Shown here: positions 1-9,498 of the stretch, one piece after another
Layout: each line of letters starts with the position of its first letter
Position numbering within the stretch: position 1 is the first letter of the stretch
NCBI RefSeq assembly: GCF_050596425.1
Contig: NZ_CP192292.1
Coordinates: 4,092,001 to 4,156,000 of the forward strand
Direction: 5' to 3'
Source: G963665925 sp050596425
GTDB lineage: Bacteria > Bacillota > Clostridia > Peptostreptococcales > Acidaminobacteraceae
Length of the DNA stretch: 64,000 nt
Notes under the pieces: generated by a model
The model's input: the letters and a program-made list of their open reading frames with translations, nothing else
Database searches by the model: none
What the model was told of the DNA's origin: nothing
Position numbers and translations under genes: made by a program

Positions 1-2867
1 GACTCTGTCAGATCTGCATTTACATAGGTTTTGTAATAATCCTGAACCTGTGCCATTGTGCTTTCTAAGGCACGCTTTGAAGCCGTCCCATAGGTTTCAC
101 CAGGATTCAAAGTGCCACTGCCATAACACATGGCCATAATGTTAATGAGGCTAACATCCACATTTTCTGACAAGTAAACCTCAAGGACATCCAGCTGAAC
201 CCCTGTTAAGCCACTCGGCAAAACTGGAAGGGTCAGGGTCACTTCTACATCTGTCTGGTCTTGAAGTTTCTTAATGGCTTTGGCATTGGCTCTATTGTGG
301 TCTTTGTTTTGACCTGCACCTTCAATATCAAGGTCTATGCGTGTGAGCCCATAACCTTCTACAATATCCTTATAGGTCTTAAACAAGGTGTCGACATCTT
401 GAGTGGCTTCCCAAAACGGCTTTCCATTAAGCCCTCCAAAGGAAACCGTCACATCGCCACCAATATCCCTCAAGTCCTTTATGGATTGTTTGATACCCTC
501 GTACTGAGTATTGCCTGCGGTCGCCTCATTGAGTGTTGGGTATCCACCCCAGCCCCAGTTGACCTTACCATCTGATACCGCTTGGCCCTGAGCCGTTTGA
601 ATAAAGCCTAGATTAAAGAATTTGACACCAGACTCCATAGAAAGTTTTTTCAAGTTTGCCGCACCACCGAGTGAATACTCTGGACGTGTGTTCCATGCCA
701 CCATATCCACAAACGGCGCCACCACTTGATCATCCCACTGAACCCCTTGACCTGTTCCGTAATCAGATGCCCCCTGACTTTCTGAATAGACGGTTACAGT
801 TCTTTCATGACGCGTTGTTTGACCAGAGCTATCAGTGACTGAATAGGCAATAGTATAGGTTCCAACTTGACTTGTATCCACTTGACCTGTCACTTGAATG
901 ACTGAGGTCAGGTCACCGTCTTCCTTGTCCTTTGCTGTCACACCTTCTAAAATATCAAACGTCGCTTTTAATGGAATTCTAACATCGCTTGCATTTTCAA
1001 TAATAGGTTTTTCATCAGTGGTTTGGCCTGAACGATCTAGGATTGTTTGTCGGCCCAAATCCACACCACCAGCATATATTTTTTGCGCCAGTTCAACGCT
1101 TATAATATCTTCAGCACTTGGATCTTGATGGCTTGTTTTAAGCTTAAAGCTGTACTGACCGCCCTGAGCAAGTGTTTTGCCATCATACACACCCGACAAG
1201 TCAACCACTGTATAGTCCCCCTCTGTCGTAACAAGACCAGCCTTGTAATCGCCTGATGACAAGACTCCACCAGTGGTCTTAATATAATATTTAGGCAGTT
1301 TGACCGTTTCGTGAGCTTTTTCAACACTGGCAAGAACCGAATCTGATTCATCTTTGCTTTCCTTGTTTTTAATTGTAAAGGCATAGCCCTGTTTTCCACT
1401 GCCATCTGTATAAACATCGACATCACATCTTATATCGAGTTCAGCATATACAATCTCTTGGTCTGGAAGTTCTGCACTGCCATATAGGCCCTCTTTAGTT
1501 GCTAGGGTTAGTTCGTCACGTTTTGTTGATGTTGTCTGAGCATCCTTTGATGCCATCCATGCGATCATACCGCCCAGTTTGTTTTCTTTAACATAGGCCG
1601 TTTTCTCTTCAATGGATCTGACATTGTCGTATGTAAAGAACTTGCCTGTGTCTGCATCATATAAGTATGGTGCCTTTGCCACATCATCCCAGTACTCTTT
1701 TAGACCAGGATACGTCGCCTTTAACTTTCCTAAGGCATTGTAAGACCAGACGCCCCCTCGACGACCGCCGTCACCATTTTTAAGCGGCGCTTCATTCAGG
1801 CCCCCCCTTGATGGGGTTTGATCAGCATCTTTGCCTGCAATTTCAGCACTTCCAAATAGACCAGGTGTTTCCTGGGATGGACCTGCACTGCTTATATTCC
1901 CCCAACCTCTTGTATAATAGGCCGCTCCAACTACGATTTTTTCTGCAGGCGCCCCCTTAGATATAAGATAGTTGACACACTCATCCACAGACAGTCCACC
2001 GCCCTTAAGCGGATCATTTGGATTGGTGTATAGGCCTGTTTGATGGCCAGATACATTGTCCCAAGCCCCACGCATGTCATAGGTCATAATGTTTGCAAAA
2101 TCAACCACATCGAATAGACCTGGTATATCAATGCCAGCATCCAGCTTGGCAATTGGGGCTGGTAGGGCAACCGTCAATTCATAAGTCTTGCCCAGTCTAT
2201 CCCCCTGTGCATCAAGGCCAGACCGTATATCTTTTAAAAGCTCAATATAGTTGGCCTTGTCAGCTGGTGAAGAATGCCTTGTGCCTTCATCACGGGCATT
2301 GTCACATAAATCCGGCTCGCGGACAAAATTAGGATATTCCCAGTCAAGATCTATAAAGTCCATATTGGTGTACTCAACAAACTTAAGCAGGTTTTTTACA
2401 AATCTTGCCCGGGCGCCTTCATTTTCAGCAAGAGGTGAAAAGTCCCCAGATTTTGACCAGCCGCCCACAGACACCCCTATTTTCATATTGGGATTTTCTG
2501 CACGTATGGCTTGAAAGGCGTTTAAAAGTCCACTATTCTCCGCCCCCCACTGGACACCATCCATCCCTACATTTGCCGCTAAAGCTGCATCCTTGTCTGT
2601 GAAAATCAGATTTCCGTCTACATCAAAATCTAAAAAGGCAAAGTTAAGATGTGTCAGTTTGTCGGCAGGAATATCCTTGGGATAAAAATTGTTTTCACCG
2701 CCCCATATGGACCAGTCTCCATAGTACATAACATTTCTGTAGCTTGAACCATTGGCCTCTGCAGCAAATGAATACTCAGTTACCCCCACTGGTAATGCTG
2801 CCCCCATTAATAGCAACATGCTGAGACCATAGCAAGCTGCCTTTTTTCTGAATTTCTCAAATTTCAT
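1..2867 (-). CDS. Secreted two-module family 18 chitinase (3' end outside window)
   Basis: Secreted enzyme expected to cut chitin or related beta-1,4-GlcNAc polymers outside the cell. I translated the minus strand from the ATG at 2867, preceded by GGAGGGA; spot checks of the frame around 1440 and 250 agree with it, and I saw no stop, so the gene runs off the window start. A signal peptide occupies about residues 1-36 (positive N-terminus, LLLMGAALPVGV core, AEA-like cleavage). A first GH18 module follows with the catalytic motif DFIDLDWE (DxxDxDxE) at about residue 165. Next come a linker domain, an Ig-like repeat of the DUF5011 kind (about residues 640-700), and a second GH18-like module with RIDLDIEG, which again keeps the D-x-D-x-E acid. 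Two catalytic motifs in one chain suggest two active modules. The C-terminus (perhaps carbohydrate-binding or anchoring) is not visible. Confidence 0.9.
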   Translation of the reverse strand, partial: MKFEKFRKKAACYGLSMLLLMGAALPVGVTEYSFAAEANGSSYRNVMYYGDWSIWGGENNFYPKDIPADKLTHLNFAFLDFDVDGNLIFTDKDAALAANVGMDGVQWGAENSGLLNAFQAIRAENPNMKIGVSVGGWSKSGDFSPLAENEGARARFVKNLLKFVEYTNMDFIDLDWEYPNFVREPDLCDNARDEGTRHSSPADKANYIELLKDIRSGLDAQGDRLGKTYELTVALPAPIAKLDAGIDIPGLFDVVDFANIMTYDMRGAWDNVSGHQTGLYTNPNDPLKGGGLSVDECVNYLISKGAPAEKIVVGAAYYTRGWGNISSAGPSQETPGLFGSAEIAGKDADQTPSRGGLNEAPLKNGDGGRRGGVWSYNALGKLKATYPGLKEYWDDVAKAPYLYDADTGKFFTYDNVRSIEEKTAYVKENKLGGMIAWMASKDAQTTSTKRDELTLATKEGLYGSAELPDQEIVYAELDIRCDVDVYTDGSGKQGYAFTIKNKESKDESDSVLASVEKAHETVKLPKYYIKTTGGVLSSGDYKAGLVTTEGDYTVVDLSGVYDGKTLAQGGQYSFKLKTSHQDPSAEDIISVELAQKIYAGGVDLGRQTILDRSGQTTDEKPIIENASDVRIPLKATFDILEGVTAKDKEDGDLTSVIQVTGQVDTSQVGTYTIAYSVTDSSGQTTRHERTVTVYSESQGASDYGTGQGVQWDDQVVAPFVDMVAWNTRPEYSLGGAANLKKLSMESGVKFFNLGFIQTAQGQAVSDGKVNWGWGGYPTLNEATAGNTQYEGIKQSIKDLRDIGGDVTVSFGGLNGKPFWEATQDVDTLFKTYKDIVEGYGLTRIDLDIEGAGQNKDHNRANAKAIKKLQDQTDVEVTLTLPVLPSGLTGVQLDVLEVYLSENVDVSLINIMAMCYGSGTLNPGETYGTASKRALESTMAQVQDYYKTYVNADLTE

Positions 2868-3106
2868 AATGCATTCCCTCCATGGTTTTATTTATTCTTT
2901 TTTTTGGTTCAGTTTGTCTCATGACTGACCAACAAGAATACCCTCATTAAAGGACTTGATAATTTGAAGTCTTTTAATAAATGCATCATAGCACTTTTGT
3001 CTTGAGAAATACGCTAACCTTCCTTATTCGACCTTGAATCTTCATGTTTGAACATTCTGACAATTGTATTTTCCGACATTCGGCTTATTTTGCACCCGAC
3101 AAAAAC

Positions 3107-3143
3107 ATAAAAAAACCACCACCTGCCCTTAAGCAAGTGATGG
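3107..3143 (-). terminator. Rho-independent terminator of the HesB-like gene
   Basis: On the minus strand an 11-bp stem (CCATCACTTGC with GCAGGTGGTGG, two G-U pairs, loop TTAAGG) is followed by seven T. It lies just after the stop at 3157. Confidence 0.85.
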
Positions 3144-3156
3144 CTTCTATTCATGA

Positions 3157-3471
3157 TTAACCGCAGCTGCCGCCGCATGAACTACAGTCAGATGCACCTT
3201 GATTCACAGGTACAACCATGTAACCATTGCCCATAAACTCGACCTTGATGTCGCCCATTTGAGCGTGTAGGTCCTTGTCCATTACAAATGGAATGTCGTT
3301 TGATTCATCTACTAAATCTGAGTCTTTTTTCTCATCCAGAGAAAGTCCAAGCGTTGGACCCGCTCAGCCCATGCCTGCCAGGAAAATTCTTACGTTACCT
3401 GGTTGCTCTGGCTGAGACTCAACGATCTTTTTGATTTCGTTTACTGTATCAACAGTAGTAACTATTTTCAT
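3157..3471 (-). CDS. HesB/IscA-like selenoprotein (in-frame UGA read as selenocysteine)
   Basis: A 104-residue protein of the HesB-like selenoprotein group, distantly related to IscA-type iron-sulfur carriers. ATG at 3471 follows GGAGGG. Codon 36 (3364-3366) is TGA, but the frame continues without another stop to a sensible C-terminus ending CSSCGGSCG. The context is GMG-U-AGPTLGLSLDE, where family members carry Cys or Sec. The upstream part is IscA-like and the cysteine-rich tail gives further metal or thiol ligands. A perfect 6-bp stem lies shortly after the UGA in the mRNA, where bacterial SECIS elements sit. Established: HesB-like selenoproteins with this Cys/Sec position are known in anaerobes. 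Inferred: this organism has SelA/B/C/D. A conventional gene caller would break or miss this gene. Monocistronic, with its own terminator. Confidence 0.85.
3345..3366 (-). promoter_or_regulatory. UGA selenocysteine codon with SECIS-like hairpin
   Basis: TGA codon at 3364-3366. Beginning four bases downstream in the mRNA, GTCCAA-CGC-TTGGAC (3345-3359) makes a perfect 6-bp stem with a 3-nt loop, extendable by a G-U pair. Position fits a bacterial SECIS, though it starts closer to the UGA than the usual apical loop distance, so the exact SecB-binding loop is uncertain. Confidence 0.6.
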
Positions 3472-3712
3472 TAGAGTCCCTCCTTACGGGTTATATTCCT
3501 ACTATATCACTAGGATATAAAAAAAATCAATACTAATTTTATATCTCATTGAATTACCTTATTAGTATACTATCATCTTCCCAGAATAACAATGAACTTT
3601 TTGTTAACATTCCACCCCCTCCGCCCACGGGGTATATTTGCAATGATATTTTATACATGGTATCTTAAATTCATAACCATACATTACTTATATACCCGAC
3701 TGAGGTGAACTT

Positions 3713-4021
3713 ATGGAAAAAAAGATCCTGCGAAAAGTTTTTGGCGGCTTCATCCAAATACATATCCTTCATCATGCATTGAAAGAACCCATTTATGGTG
3801 TATGGATGATGGACGAACTCCGAGAGCATGGTTACGACATCAGCCCCGGCACCCTCTATCCTATGCTTCACAGCATGGAGAAAAGCGGCCTTCTCACCAT
3901 GGAAGAAAAGAATGTTGATGGTAAAATACGAAAATATTATGCAACCACCGAATTGGGGAAGTCTGTTCTTCATCAGGCACGCGAAAAAGCCTATGAAATG
4001 TTTAAGGAAATTAAAGACTAG
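3713..4021 (+). CDS. PadR-family transcriptional regulator
   Basis: A 102-residue winged-helix regulator of the short PadR type (PadR-s1). The N-terminal part matches the family signature: I-L-x-x-L-x-x-x-P-x-Y-G-x-x-x-x-x-x-L, then the recognition region ISPGTLYPMLHSMEKSGLL and a wing with KIRKYYATTELGK. The short C-terminal helix (residues 85-102) would form the dimer. ATG at 3713 is preceded by GAGGTGA. The gene stands alone between HesB (divergent) and hemerythrin (convergent), so no target is obvious; PadR proteins often repress a neighbouring transporter, and none is adjacent here. Ligand unknown. Confidence 0.9.
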   Translation: MEKKILRKVFGGFIQIHILHHALKEPIYGVWMMDELREHGYDISPGTLYPMLHSMEKSGLLTMEEKNVDGKIRKYYATTELGKSVLHQAREKAYEMFKEIKD

Positions 4022-4033
4022 CTATTATTAAGA

Positions 4034-4082
4034 AAGCCTTCAGATTAGATCAAATATGATATTTGACATAATCTGAAGGCTT
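4034..4082. terminator. Bidirectional terminator hairpin between padR-like and hemerythrin genes
   Basis: A 14-bp perfect outer arm AAGCCTTCAGATTA (4034-4047) pairs with TAATCTGAAGGCTT (4069-4082); the interior CAAATAT/ATATTTG can pair too. Convergent genes on both sides. Confidence 0.8.
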
Positions 4083-4103
4083 ATTTAAATGTTTGTTCTT
4101 AGC

Positions 4104-4526
4104 TTACTGAGCTGATTCAGAAACATAAGACTGAATTGTGTTTCTATATTCAAAATCTGATCCAATAATATGTTTGAATATCCAAGTGGAGATAAATTTT
4201 AAAATATCCATAATGAACTCTGTTTGATCCTCATCTAATTGAGAAATATCAACAGCATTTAATTTTTCTACAAAACGCCTATGCTCTTCTTTATGAGCGG
4301 ATAGACCCTCAAATCCAGCTTGCTCCATCATTCGCTCTTCTGTGGCAAAATGGTAAACTGTATAGTCTTTCATTCGTTCAACTGCGTCAATAACATCATC
4401 ATACAAATCTTCGTTTGAATAATGCTTAACCATTTCCATAAGCTCAGCACCAATACCAATTAAATGTTTATGCTGCTTATCAATCTCATCAATGCCTACT
4501 GAGTAATCGTTGTTCCATTCGAACAT
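4104..4526 (-). CDS. Bacteriohemerythrin
   Basis: A 140-residue non-heme di-iron O2-binding protein of the bacteriohemerythrin family, cytoplasmic (no signal peptide). It starts with the typical FEWNNDYSVGIDEID and carries the ligand motifs in order: KQHKHL, YHFATEERMM (H and E ligands), HKEEHRRF, and KHIIGSD at the end (H and D). Length is usual for the family. In anaerobes the family buffers or senses oxygen, or delivers it, and it often accompanies chemotaxis and c-di-GMP proteins, which are plentiful here. ATG at 4526 follows GGAGGGA. Monocistronic. Confidence 0.93.
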   Translation of the reverse strand: MFEWNNDYSVGIDEIDKQHKHLIGIGAELMEMVKHYSNEDLYDDVIDAVERMKDYTVYHFATEERMMEQAGFEGLSAHKEEHRRFVEKLNAVDISQLDEDQTEFIMDILKFISTWIFKHIIGSDFEYRNTIQSYVSESAQ

Positions 4527-4664
4527 AATATCCCTCCTGTTTCTATATCAAGTTTTATTCTTTGTTGTATATTGTCCGAAAAAATCACACCCAATGATTA
4601 TAATATTGAACTTGCTCAGTGAAATCAATAAATATGACCAATGTTAACAAAAAGTTTTATAAAG

Positions 4665-4782
4665 TCAGGCACTTTCTAAATTACAGATATACACCCTCAC
4701 CATTGCATAAATATAGTTCTTGACGCTCAAATATCTATATATGCTATGGCGAGGGGCTTGAATGATATTTTGCAAGTCTCTC
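4665..4782 (+). repeat. Structured ~119-bp intergenic repeat, copy 1
   Basis: One of four related elements (others at 12623, 30321, 62901). Shared blocks: CAGGCACTT..AATTACAGAT at the 5' end, CCCTCACCAT in the left arm, ATGGC-AGGG in the right arm, TTGAATGATATTTTGCAAGTC-CTC at the 3' end. Here CCCTC-A-CCAT (4694-4703) pairs with ATGG-C-GAGGG (4746-4755). It points toward the sensor gene that begins 70 bp downstream. This copy is the most diverged in the outer stem and in the apical region. Confidence 0.75.
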
Positions 4783-4852
4783 AAGTAAGATTTCTAGATT
4801 GGGGTATACATGAATATAAACACATCAAGAGCAGAACTTATAGGGGGAAAAA

Positions 4853-7120
4853 ATGCTTCCTAAAAAGAACTGGGGACTTATGGCACTTGTTCTTACAATC
4901 AGTTTACCCATCATTTTCTATAGCACATTTAACACAGGCTCAACCAATGAGGCTGATTTTTCTATGTTTAACACAGAAGAACTTGAGTGGCTCAATACCC
5001 ATAAGAAAATACACTATGCTCCCGATCCAGATTTTTATCCCTTTGAGTATTATGAAGACGGCCTCTACAAAGGCCTCTCCATTGACTATATAAGCTGGAT
5101 AAGCAACCAGTATGACCTCAATATAGAAACCGTTTCCTATGACACATGGGACCAAATACTAAGGGCTGCAAGAGATAAAAAGGTTGACCTAGTTACTTCA
5201 ACAGCCCGGTCAAGCGAGCGTGAAAAATTCTTAATCTTCACAGCCCCTTACACTTATATGGACTATGTGGCCTTTGTCCGTAGTGATCAGAACACAGATT
5301 TTTTTGAACATGATCTTGTCAACATGAAGACCGCTGTAATACGGAATTACGCTGCCCAAGATATTCTTGGTGAAAAGTACCCAGATATTTCTCTTATTTT
5401 GGTCAATAATGTTGAAGATGGTTTTATCAAACTCAAAAACAGTGAGGTGGATGTTTTTATTGCCAGCACTGGACAAGCTTTTCGTGTGGTTAATGACAAA
5501 AATATTAGCGGCATCAAGGTGAATGAAAATATTCGACTGCTTGACTCTCTGCCCCTTTCAATGGGCACCCATAGGGACAATCCCATCCTGATATCTATTT
5601 TAAACAAAATACTTAGCAGGATGCCTCAAAGGGTAAAGAATGATATTTTTGACCAGTGGATGACCATAGAGTTTGCAGACACATTCACATCAACATTATA
5701 CAGCCGTCTCATAATTATATCCCTAGCAGTTACCCTTTTAATCGTCTTTGTTTACATGTGGAATCAAATATTGAACAAACGAGTGAGAGCAGGTTCTAAA
5801 AAAATCGAAACTGAGCTCCATCAGCGCCGCGTGCTTGAGTCACAGCTCAAAAATATTATTGACAATATACCGTCTCCAATCTATGTGAAAAACAGCCAAG
5901 GAGATTTTGTTCATGTCAATCAAAACTTTTGCGATCTAATTGGGGTGCCCTCGGTTGAAGAGATTGGAAATACCAGTGTTCTAAAAGCAGAATCAAAAGA
6001 GCGGTTCCAGGCTATGGAAGAATATGTTCTAAGAAAGGGTCTTTCCATTCGCGACAAGGCGAATTCGGTCACTTTTAAAGACGGACGGGAAATGATCTTA
6101 GACTCAATCAAAATTCCATTTCAAGTTCTGGGTGAAAACACACAAGGCGTGCTTAGTATTGATATTGATATCACCAAGCGTGTCCGTTTGAAAAAAGACC
6201 TTTCAAAAGCCAATAAAGAGCTGGAAGAAAAGGTCAAAGAGCGTAGTCTTGCCATTGAGGCAGTCAATGATGAACTGGAAATTTCTATGGAACAAATTCG
6301 GCAAAATGAATTGAAACTTCAAAAGGCCAACGCTGAGCTTACCGCACTTCTTAAATCGCTCAGAGAAACCCAAATGGAATTGATTGAAAAGGAAACGATT
6401 AGTGCCCAGGGGCAAAACCTCAATAAGGTTTCTATGGAAATATCAAAGCCAATGCAGTCTGCCCTAGAAAAAAATGAAAATATCCGCATCCGTATATCTG
6501 CACTCATGTCAGACATAGCACGTCATAATATGGCACCAAACGATTTAAAAACCACCATAAAGGAAACGCTCAGCGCCCTAGATGATATTTATAATTGGCT
6601 CAAGGCTTCTTCACGAGTAATTGAAACATTTAAGATTATATCCCTGGTTGACCATGGGTATCAGCCTTCACAGATCAATCTGAAACTTATGCTGGAGAAC
6701 ACTTACAGTCAAATTCTTGACTCGCCTGTAAGCGATTATGTCACTTGTGAAGACAATATTATTCTCATGGCTTCCCCAAATGCATTCTCACAAATCCTAA
6801 ACCACCTTATTACTTACATGACAACACATTCGATGGATTTTGAGAACACTAGACTGACCCCAGTGCACGTTATTGCACACCAGTCAGAAAGCGACTTATG
6901 TATTCGCATAGAGCTTGAAATCGATAGCAAGACGCCACATGTCATTGACACACACATTGATCTGGGGCTACAAATCATTGAAAGTGTCATAAAACATTAT
7001 TTTAGTGGTTCCATTGAAGAAACATACGATCAGGGCAAGCACATTTTAAAAATGTCCATCCCAAATATGTTTCTGGCCATTTCTTCTTCCCAGGATGAAG
7101 GCGGTGATTTAAATGCCTAA
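4853..7120 (+). CDS. Solute-binding-domain/PAS sensor with degenerate histidine kinase core
   Basis: A 755-residue membrane sensor. Domains: N-terminal membrane anchor (residues 5-27), an SBP_bac_3-type periplasmic amino-acid-binding-like domain (about 45-275, with YAPDPDFYPFEYYEDG and the typical STARSSEREKFLIFTAPY stretch), a transmembrane helix (about 283-305), PAS (about 335-450), a coiled coil (450-525) and a kinase-like region. The phospho-acceptor position of the H-box carries Met528 in KVSMEISKP where the downstream paralogue has AIAHEMNTP, and the ATP-binding half lacks a recognisable DxGxG box. It is therefore probably a pseudokinase that senses a ligand and acts through its partner. 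ATG at 4853 follows a GGGGG site, and its 3' end overlaps the next gene by 8 bp, which suggests translational coupling. Confidence 0.85.
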   Translation: MLPKKNWGLMALVLTISLPIIFYSTFNTGSTNEADFSMFNTEELEWLNTHKKIHYAPDPDFYPFEYYEDGLYKGLSIDYISWISNQYDLNIETVSYDTWDQILRAARDKKVDLVTSTARSSEREKFLIFTAPYTYMDYVAFVRSDQNTDFFEHDLVNMKTAVIRNYAAQDILGEKYPDISLILVNNVEDGFIKLKNSEVDVFIASTGQAFRVVNDKNISGIKVNENIRLLDSLPLSMGTHRDNPILISILNKILSRMPQRVKNDIFDQWMTIEFADTFTSTLYSRLIIISLAVTLLIVFVYMWNQILNKRVRAGSKKIETELHQRRVLESQLKNIIDNIPSPIYVKNSQGDFVHVNQNFCDLIGVPSVEEIGNTSVLKAESKERFQAMEEYVLRKGLSIRDKANSVTFKDGREMILDSIKIPFQVLGENTQGVLSIDIDITKRVRLKKDLSKANKELEEKVKERSLAIEAVNDELEISMEQIRQNELKLQKANAELTALLKSLRETQMELIEKETISAQGQNLNKVSMEISKPMQSALEKNENIRIRISALMSDIARHNMAPNDLKTTIKETLSALDDIYNWLKASSRVIETFKIISLVDHGYQPSQINLKLMLENTYSQILDSPVSDYVTCEDNIILMASPNAFSQILNHLITYMTTHSMDFENTRLTPVHVIAHQSESDLCIRIELEIDSKTPHVIDTHIDLGLQIIESVIKHYFSGSIEETYDQGKHILKMSIPNMFLAISSSQDEGGDLNA

Positions 7121-9422
7121 ATACTTATCATTTTTTCTTATATCGCTTCTTTTAGTGCTTTTAAGCCTAGCCTCCATTCAAATGTGGGAACCGGTAAACA
7201 CAGCCTATGAGGTTCAGTTTACTGCACAAGAACGCCAGTGGCTACGGGATAATCCCATTATTCGAGTGGCCATTGATCCTGATTTCGCCCCCTATGAATT
7301 TTACCAGGGAGGTCAAGCGCAAGGCATTGGCCTGGACTACTTGGAGTATATGACCTATCAGTATGGTCTTGAGTTTGAGGTGACTCATTACGATTCCTGG
7401 ACTGACTCACTCGATGCTATAAGAAATGAAGAAGCTGATATTATTACCGCATTGGTTGAGAGCCCACAAAGAGCAGAGTTTATGCTGTTCACCCCTTCTT
7501 ATACAGCCATTCAAAACGTGGTTCTTGTACGCAATGACACAAATTCAGATTTTTCAGAAGCAGAAATGACCACCATGAATGTGGCCGTGATTAAAGACTA
7601 CTTTGCCCAAGATTTACTTGAGCTTCATTATCCAGGTATAAGCTTGTATGAAGCCAGTGATATCTCCGATGGACTCCGCGCCCTGTCATTTGGTCAAGTT
7701 GATGCTTTTGTGGTAGACAGTGCACAAGCAGCCTACTATATTCCTAAAATTGGCGTTAACAACTTAAAAATGAACGATAACATTCGTCTGGGATTTGACT
7801 TACCACTTCGCTTTGGGGTCAGAAAAAACGCAAAGGAACTTCGAAGCGTTCTCAGTAAAATAATACGGGGGATTCCTCAAGATGTGCATGAGCAAATACA
7901 GCAAAAATGGGAAACCGATGCTTTTGAACCTGGTATAGACACACGGCTTTTTGTCATTCTTTCCGTTCTAATATCTACACTCTTGCTTTCTGGGGTCTTG
8001 ATGTTGCTTTGGAACCATACGCTCAACCAGCAAATAGATGAAAAAACAAAAAACATCCGTCAAGAGATCAACAAGCGCAAAACAGTTGAGAACCAACTGC
8101 GCGAACTTATAAACGCTATCCCGTATCCTGTTTCTGTTAAGGATGCTCAGGGCATATACGTCTACGTAAACTCTGCCTATAGCGACTTGATCAGCATACC
8201 CGCTGCAAAGATTATAGGTCACCAAGATACCGCTCTGTATGATTTAAGTAAAAACGTCAACCGAATGATTATGTCTGATGGAGATAAATGGGTTATAGAA
8301 AGTAAAGAGGCTTATAAAATCAAGGCCCTTGAAATCACAAACGAAATGGGACACAAGGTCTACGATGTTACTAAGCTTCCTTTTTACATTAATGATACTG
8401 GCCGTTTGGGTGTCCTTAGCTTTTCTGTTGATATTACAGAACAACATGACTCTCAAGAAGACCTTCAAACACTAAACGACCACCTCGAAGAGATCATTGA
8501 CCAGAGGGTCATAGAGTATAAAGAAAAAAATGAAAAGCTTTTGGATGCTTTTTCGACTCTCCAGGCAAGCGAACAGAACTTGTCAGCCCTTAATAAAGAA
8601 CTTTCAACCTCCCTTGATGTTCTTGAAAGAACACAGGACAAACTTATAGAAGTTGAAAAATTCACAGCCCTGGGCCGATCAGCCAGCGCGATAGCCCACG
8701 AAATGAACACACCAATCGGTATTGGAATTTCTGCTGTCACCTATGGATATGATGAAATGAAAAAGCTACTGGAAAGGGTTTCAGAGCCTTCTGTCGGTTT
8801 GATTGAAGTCACAGAAAGCCTTGAGAGGGTGGTTGAATCCCTCGAACTGGTCAAGTCTAGTATTGTCAAGATGCTTGAGACCACAAACGCCCTAGATAAG
8901 CTCACATCCACCCAGTGGAAAAGGGAAGAAGACGCTTTTGTGCTTTGCGAATTAATCACAAACCAATTTGAAAGTTCAAAAGAAGAACTACATCCATTGC
9001 CAGGGCTTGATACGGTTAAGCTGGATATACACTGTGATCCGACTCTCAAAATTCATTCTTCAAAGGAAGCCTGTCAATTTATATTTGACAATTTATTTCA
9101 GAACTCTATCCTTCATGGTTTTAGCACAGTTGATTCAAATAAGACAATACGTGTCACTTGTACATTTTCAAATGACTTAGTCAATGTACATTACGAGGAT
9201 AATGGCAAGGGGGTAGAAGCGGATGTGCTTTCTAAGATCATTGAACCTCTGTACACTTCAAAAAGAAGTTCTGGGCATTTGGGTCTGGGACTTAGCATTG
9301 TCTACAATATTATTGTACAGAACCTTGATGGTCATTTAAACATATACAACCTTAACGCTGGTGGTCTCGCCATTGATTTTTCAATTCGAACCCTTAACCC
9401 ATCAGCTCCTGTTCAAGTATAA
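7113..9422 (+). CDS. Solute-binding-domain/PAS sensor histidine kinase
   Basis: A 769-residue paralogue of the preceding protein with the same order: signal anchor (4-22), SBP_bac_3-like extracytoplasmic domain (about 45-270; AIDPDFAPYEFYQGG start), transmembrane helix (270-295), PAS (335-450), coiled coil, HisKA with His529 in AIAHEMNTPIG, and HATPase_c (about 650-760) with NSILHG (N box), YEDNGKGV (G1) and SGHLGLGLSIV (G2). It has all residues needed for autophosphorylation, unlike its neighbour. No response regulator lies next to it. Likely forms a heteromeric sensor with the upstream pseudokinase. The ATG overlaps the upstream stop. Confidence 0.9.
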   Translation: MPKYLSFFLISLLLVLLSLASIQMWEPVNTAYEVQFTAQERQWLRDNPIIRVAIDPDFAPYEFYQGGQAQGIGLDYLEYMTYQYGLEFEVTHYDSWTDSLDAIRNEEADIITALVESPQRAEFMLFTPSYTAIQNVVLVRNDTNSDFSEAEMTTMNVAVIKDYFAQDLLELHYPGISLYEASDISDGLRALSFGQVDAFVVDSAQAAYYIPKIGVNNLKMNDNIRLGFDLPLRFGVRKNAKELRSVLSKIIRGIPQDVHEQIQQKWETDAFEPGIDTRLFVILSVLISTLLLSGVLMLLWNHTLNQQIDEKTKNIRQEINKRKTVENQLRELINAIPYPVSVKDAQGIYVYVNSAYSDLISIPAAKIIGHQDTALYDLSKNVNRMIMSDGDKWVIESKEAYKIKALEITNEMGHKVYDVTKLPFYINDTGRLGVLSFSVDITEQHDSQEDLQTLNDHLEEIIDQRVIEYKEKNEKLLDAFSTLQASEQNLSALNKELSTSLDVLERTQDKLIEVEKFTALGRSASAIAHEMNTPIGIGISAVTYGYDEMKKLLERVSEPSVGLIEVTESLERVVESLELVKSSIVKMLETTNALDKLTSTQWKREEDAFVLCELITNQFESSKEELHPLPGLDTVKLDIHCDPTLKIHSSKEACQFIFDNLFQNSILHGFSTVDSNKTIRVTCTFSNDLVNVHYEDNGKGVEADVLSKIIEPLYTSKRSSGHLGLGLSIVYNIIVQNLDGHLNIYNLNAGGLAIDFSIRTLNPSAPVQV

Positions 9423-9439
9423 GAATGCAAAAAAACAAT

Positions 9440-9489
9440 AGCCCCTGGAACAATGAATTTTTGACGCATGGTTCATTGATCCAGGGGCT
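9440..9489. terminator. Bidirectional terminator
   Basis: AGCCCCTGG (9440-9448) pairs with CCAGGGGCT (9481-9489) and the inner AACAATGAA can pair with TTCATTGAT. Placed between the convergent kinase and flavoprotein genes. Confidence 0.8.
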
Positions 9490-9498
9490 GTTTCTATA

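Noticed and set aside
4665..4782. c-di-GMP riboswitch (GEMM) identity for the repeat family near signalling genes
   Set aside because: The conserved GEMM-I core and tetraloop receptor are missing, and the element is far too AT-rich.
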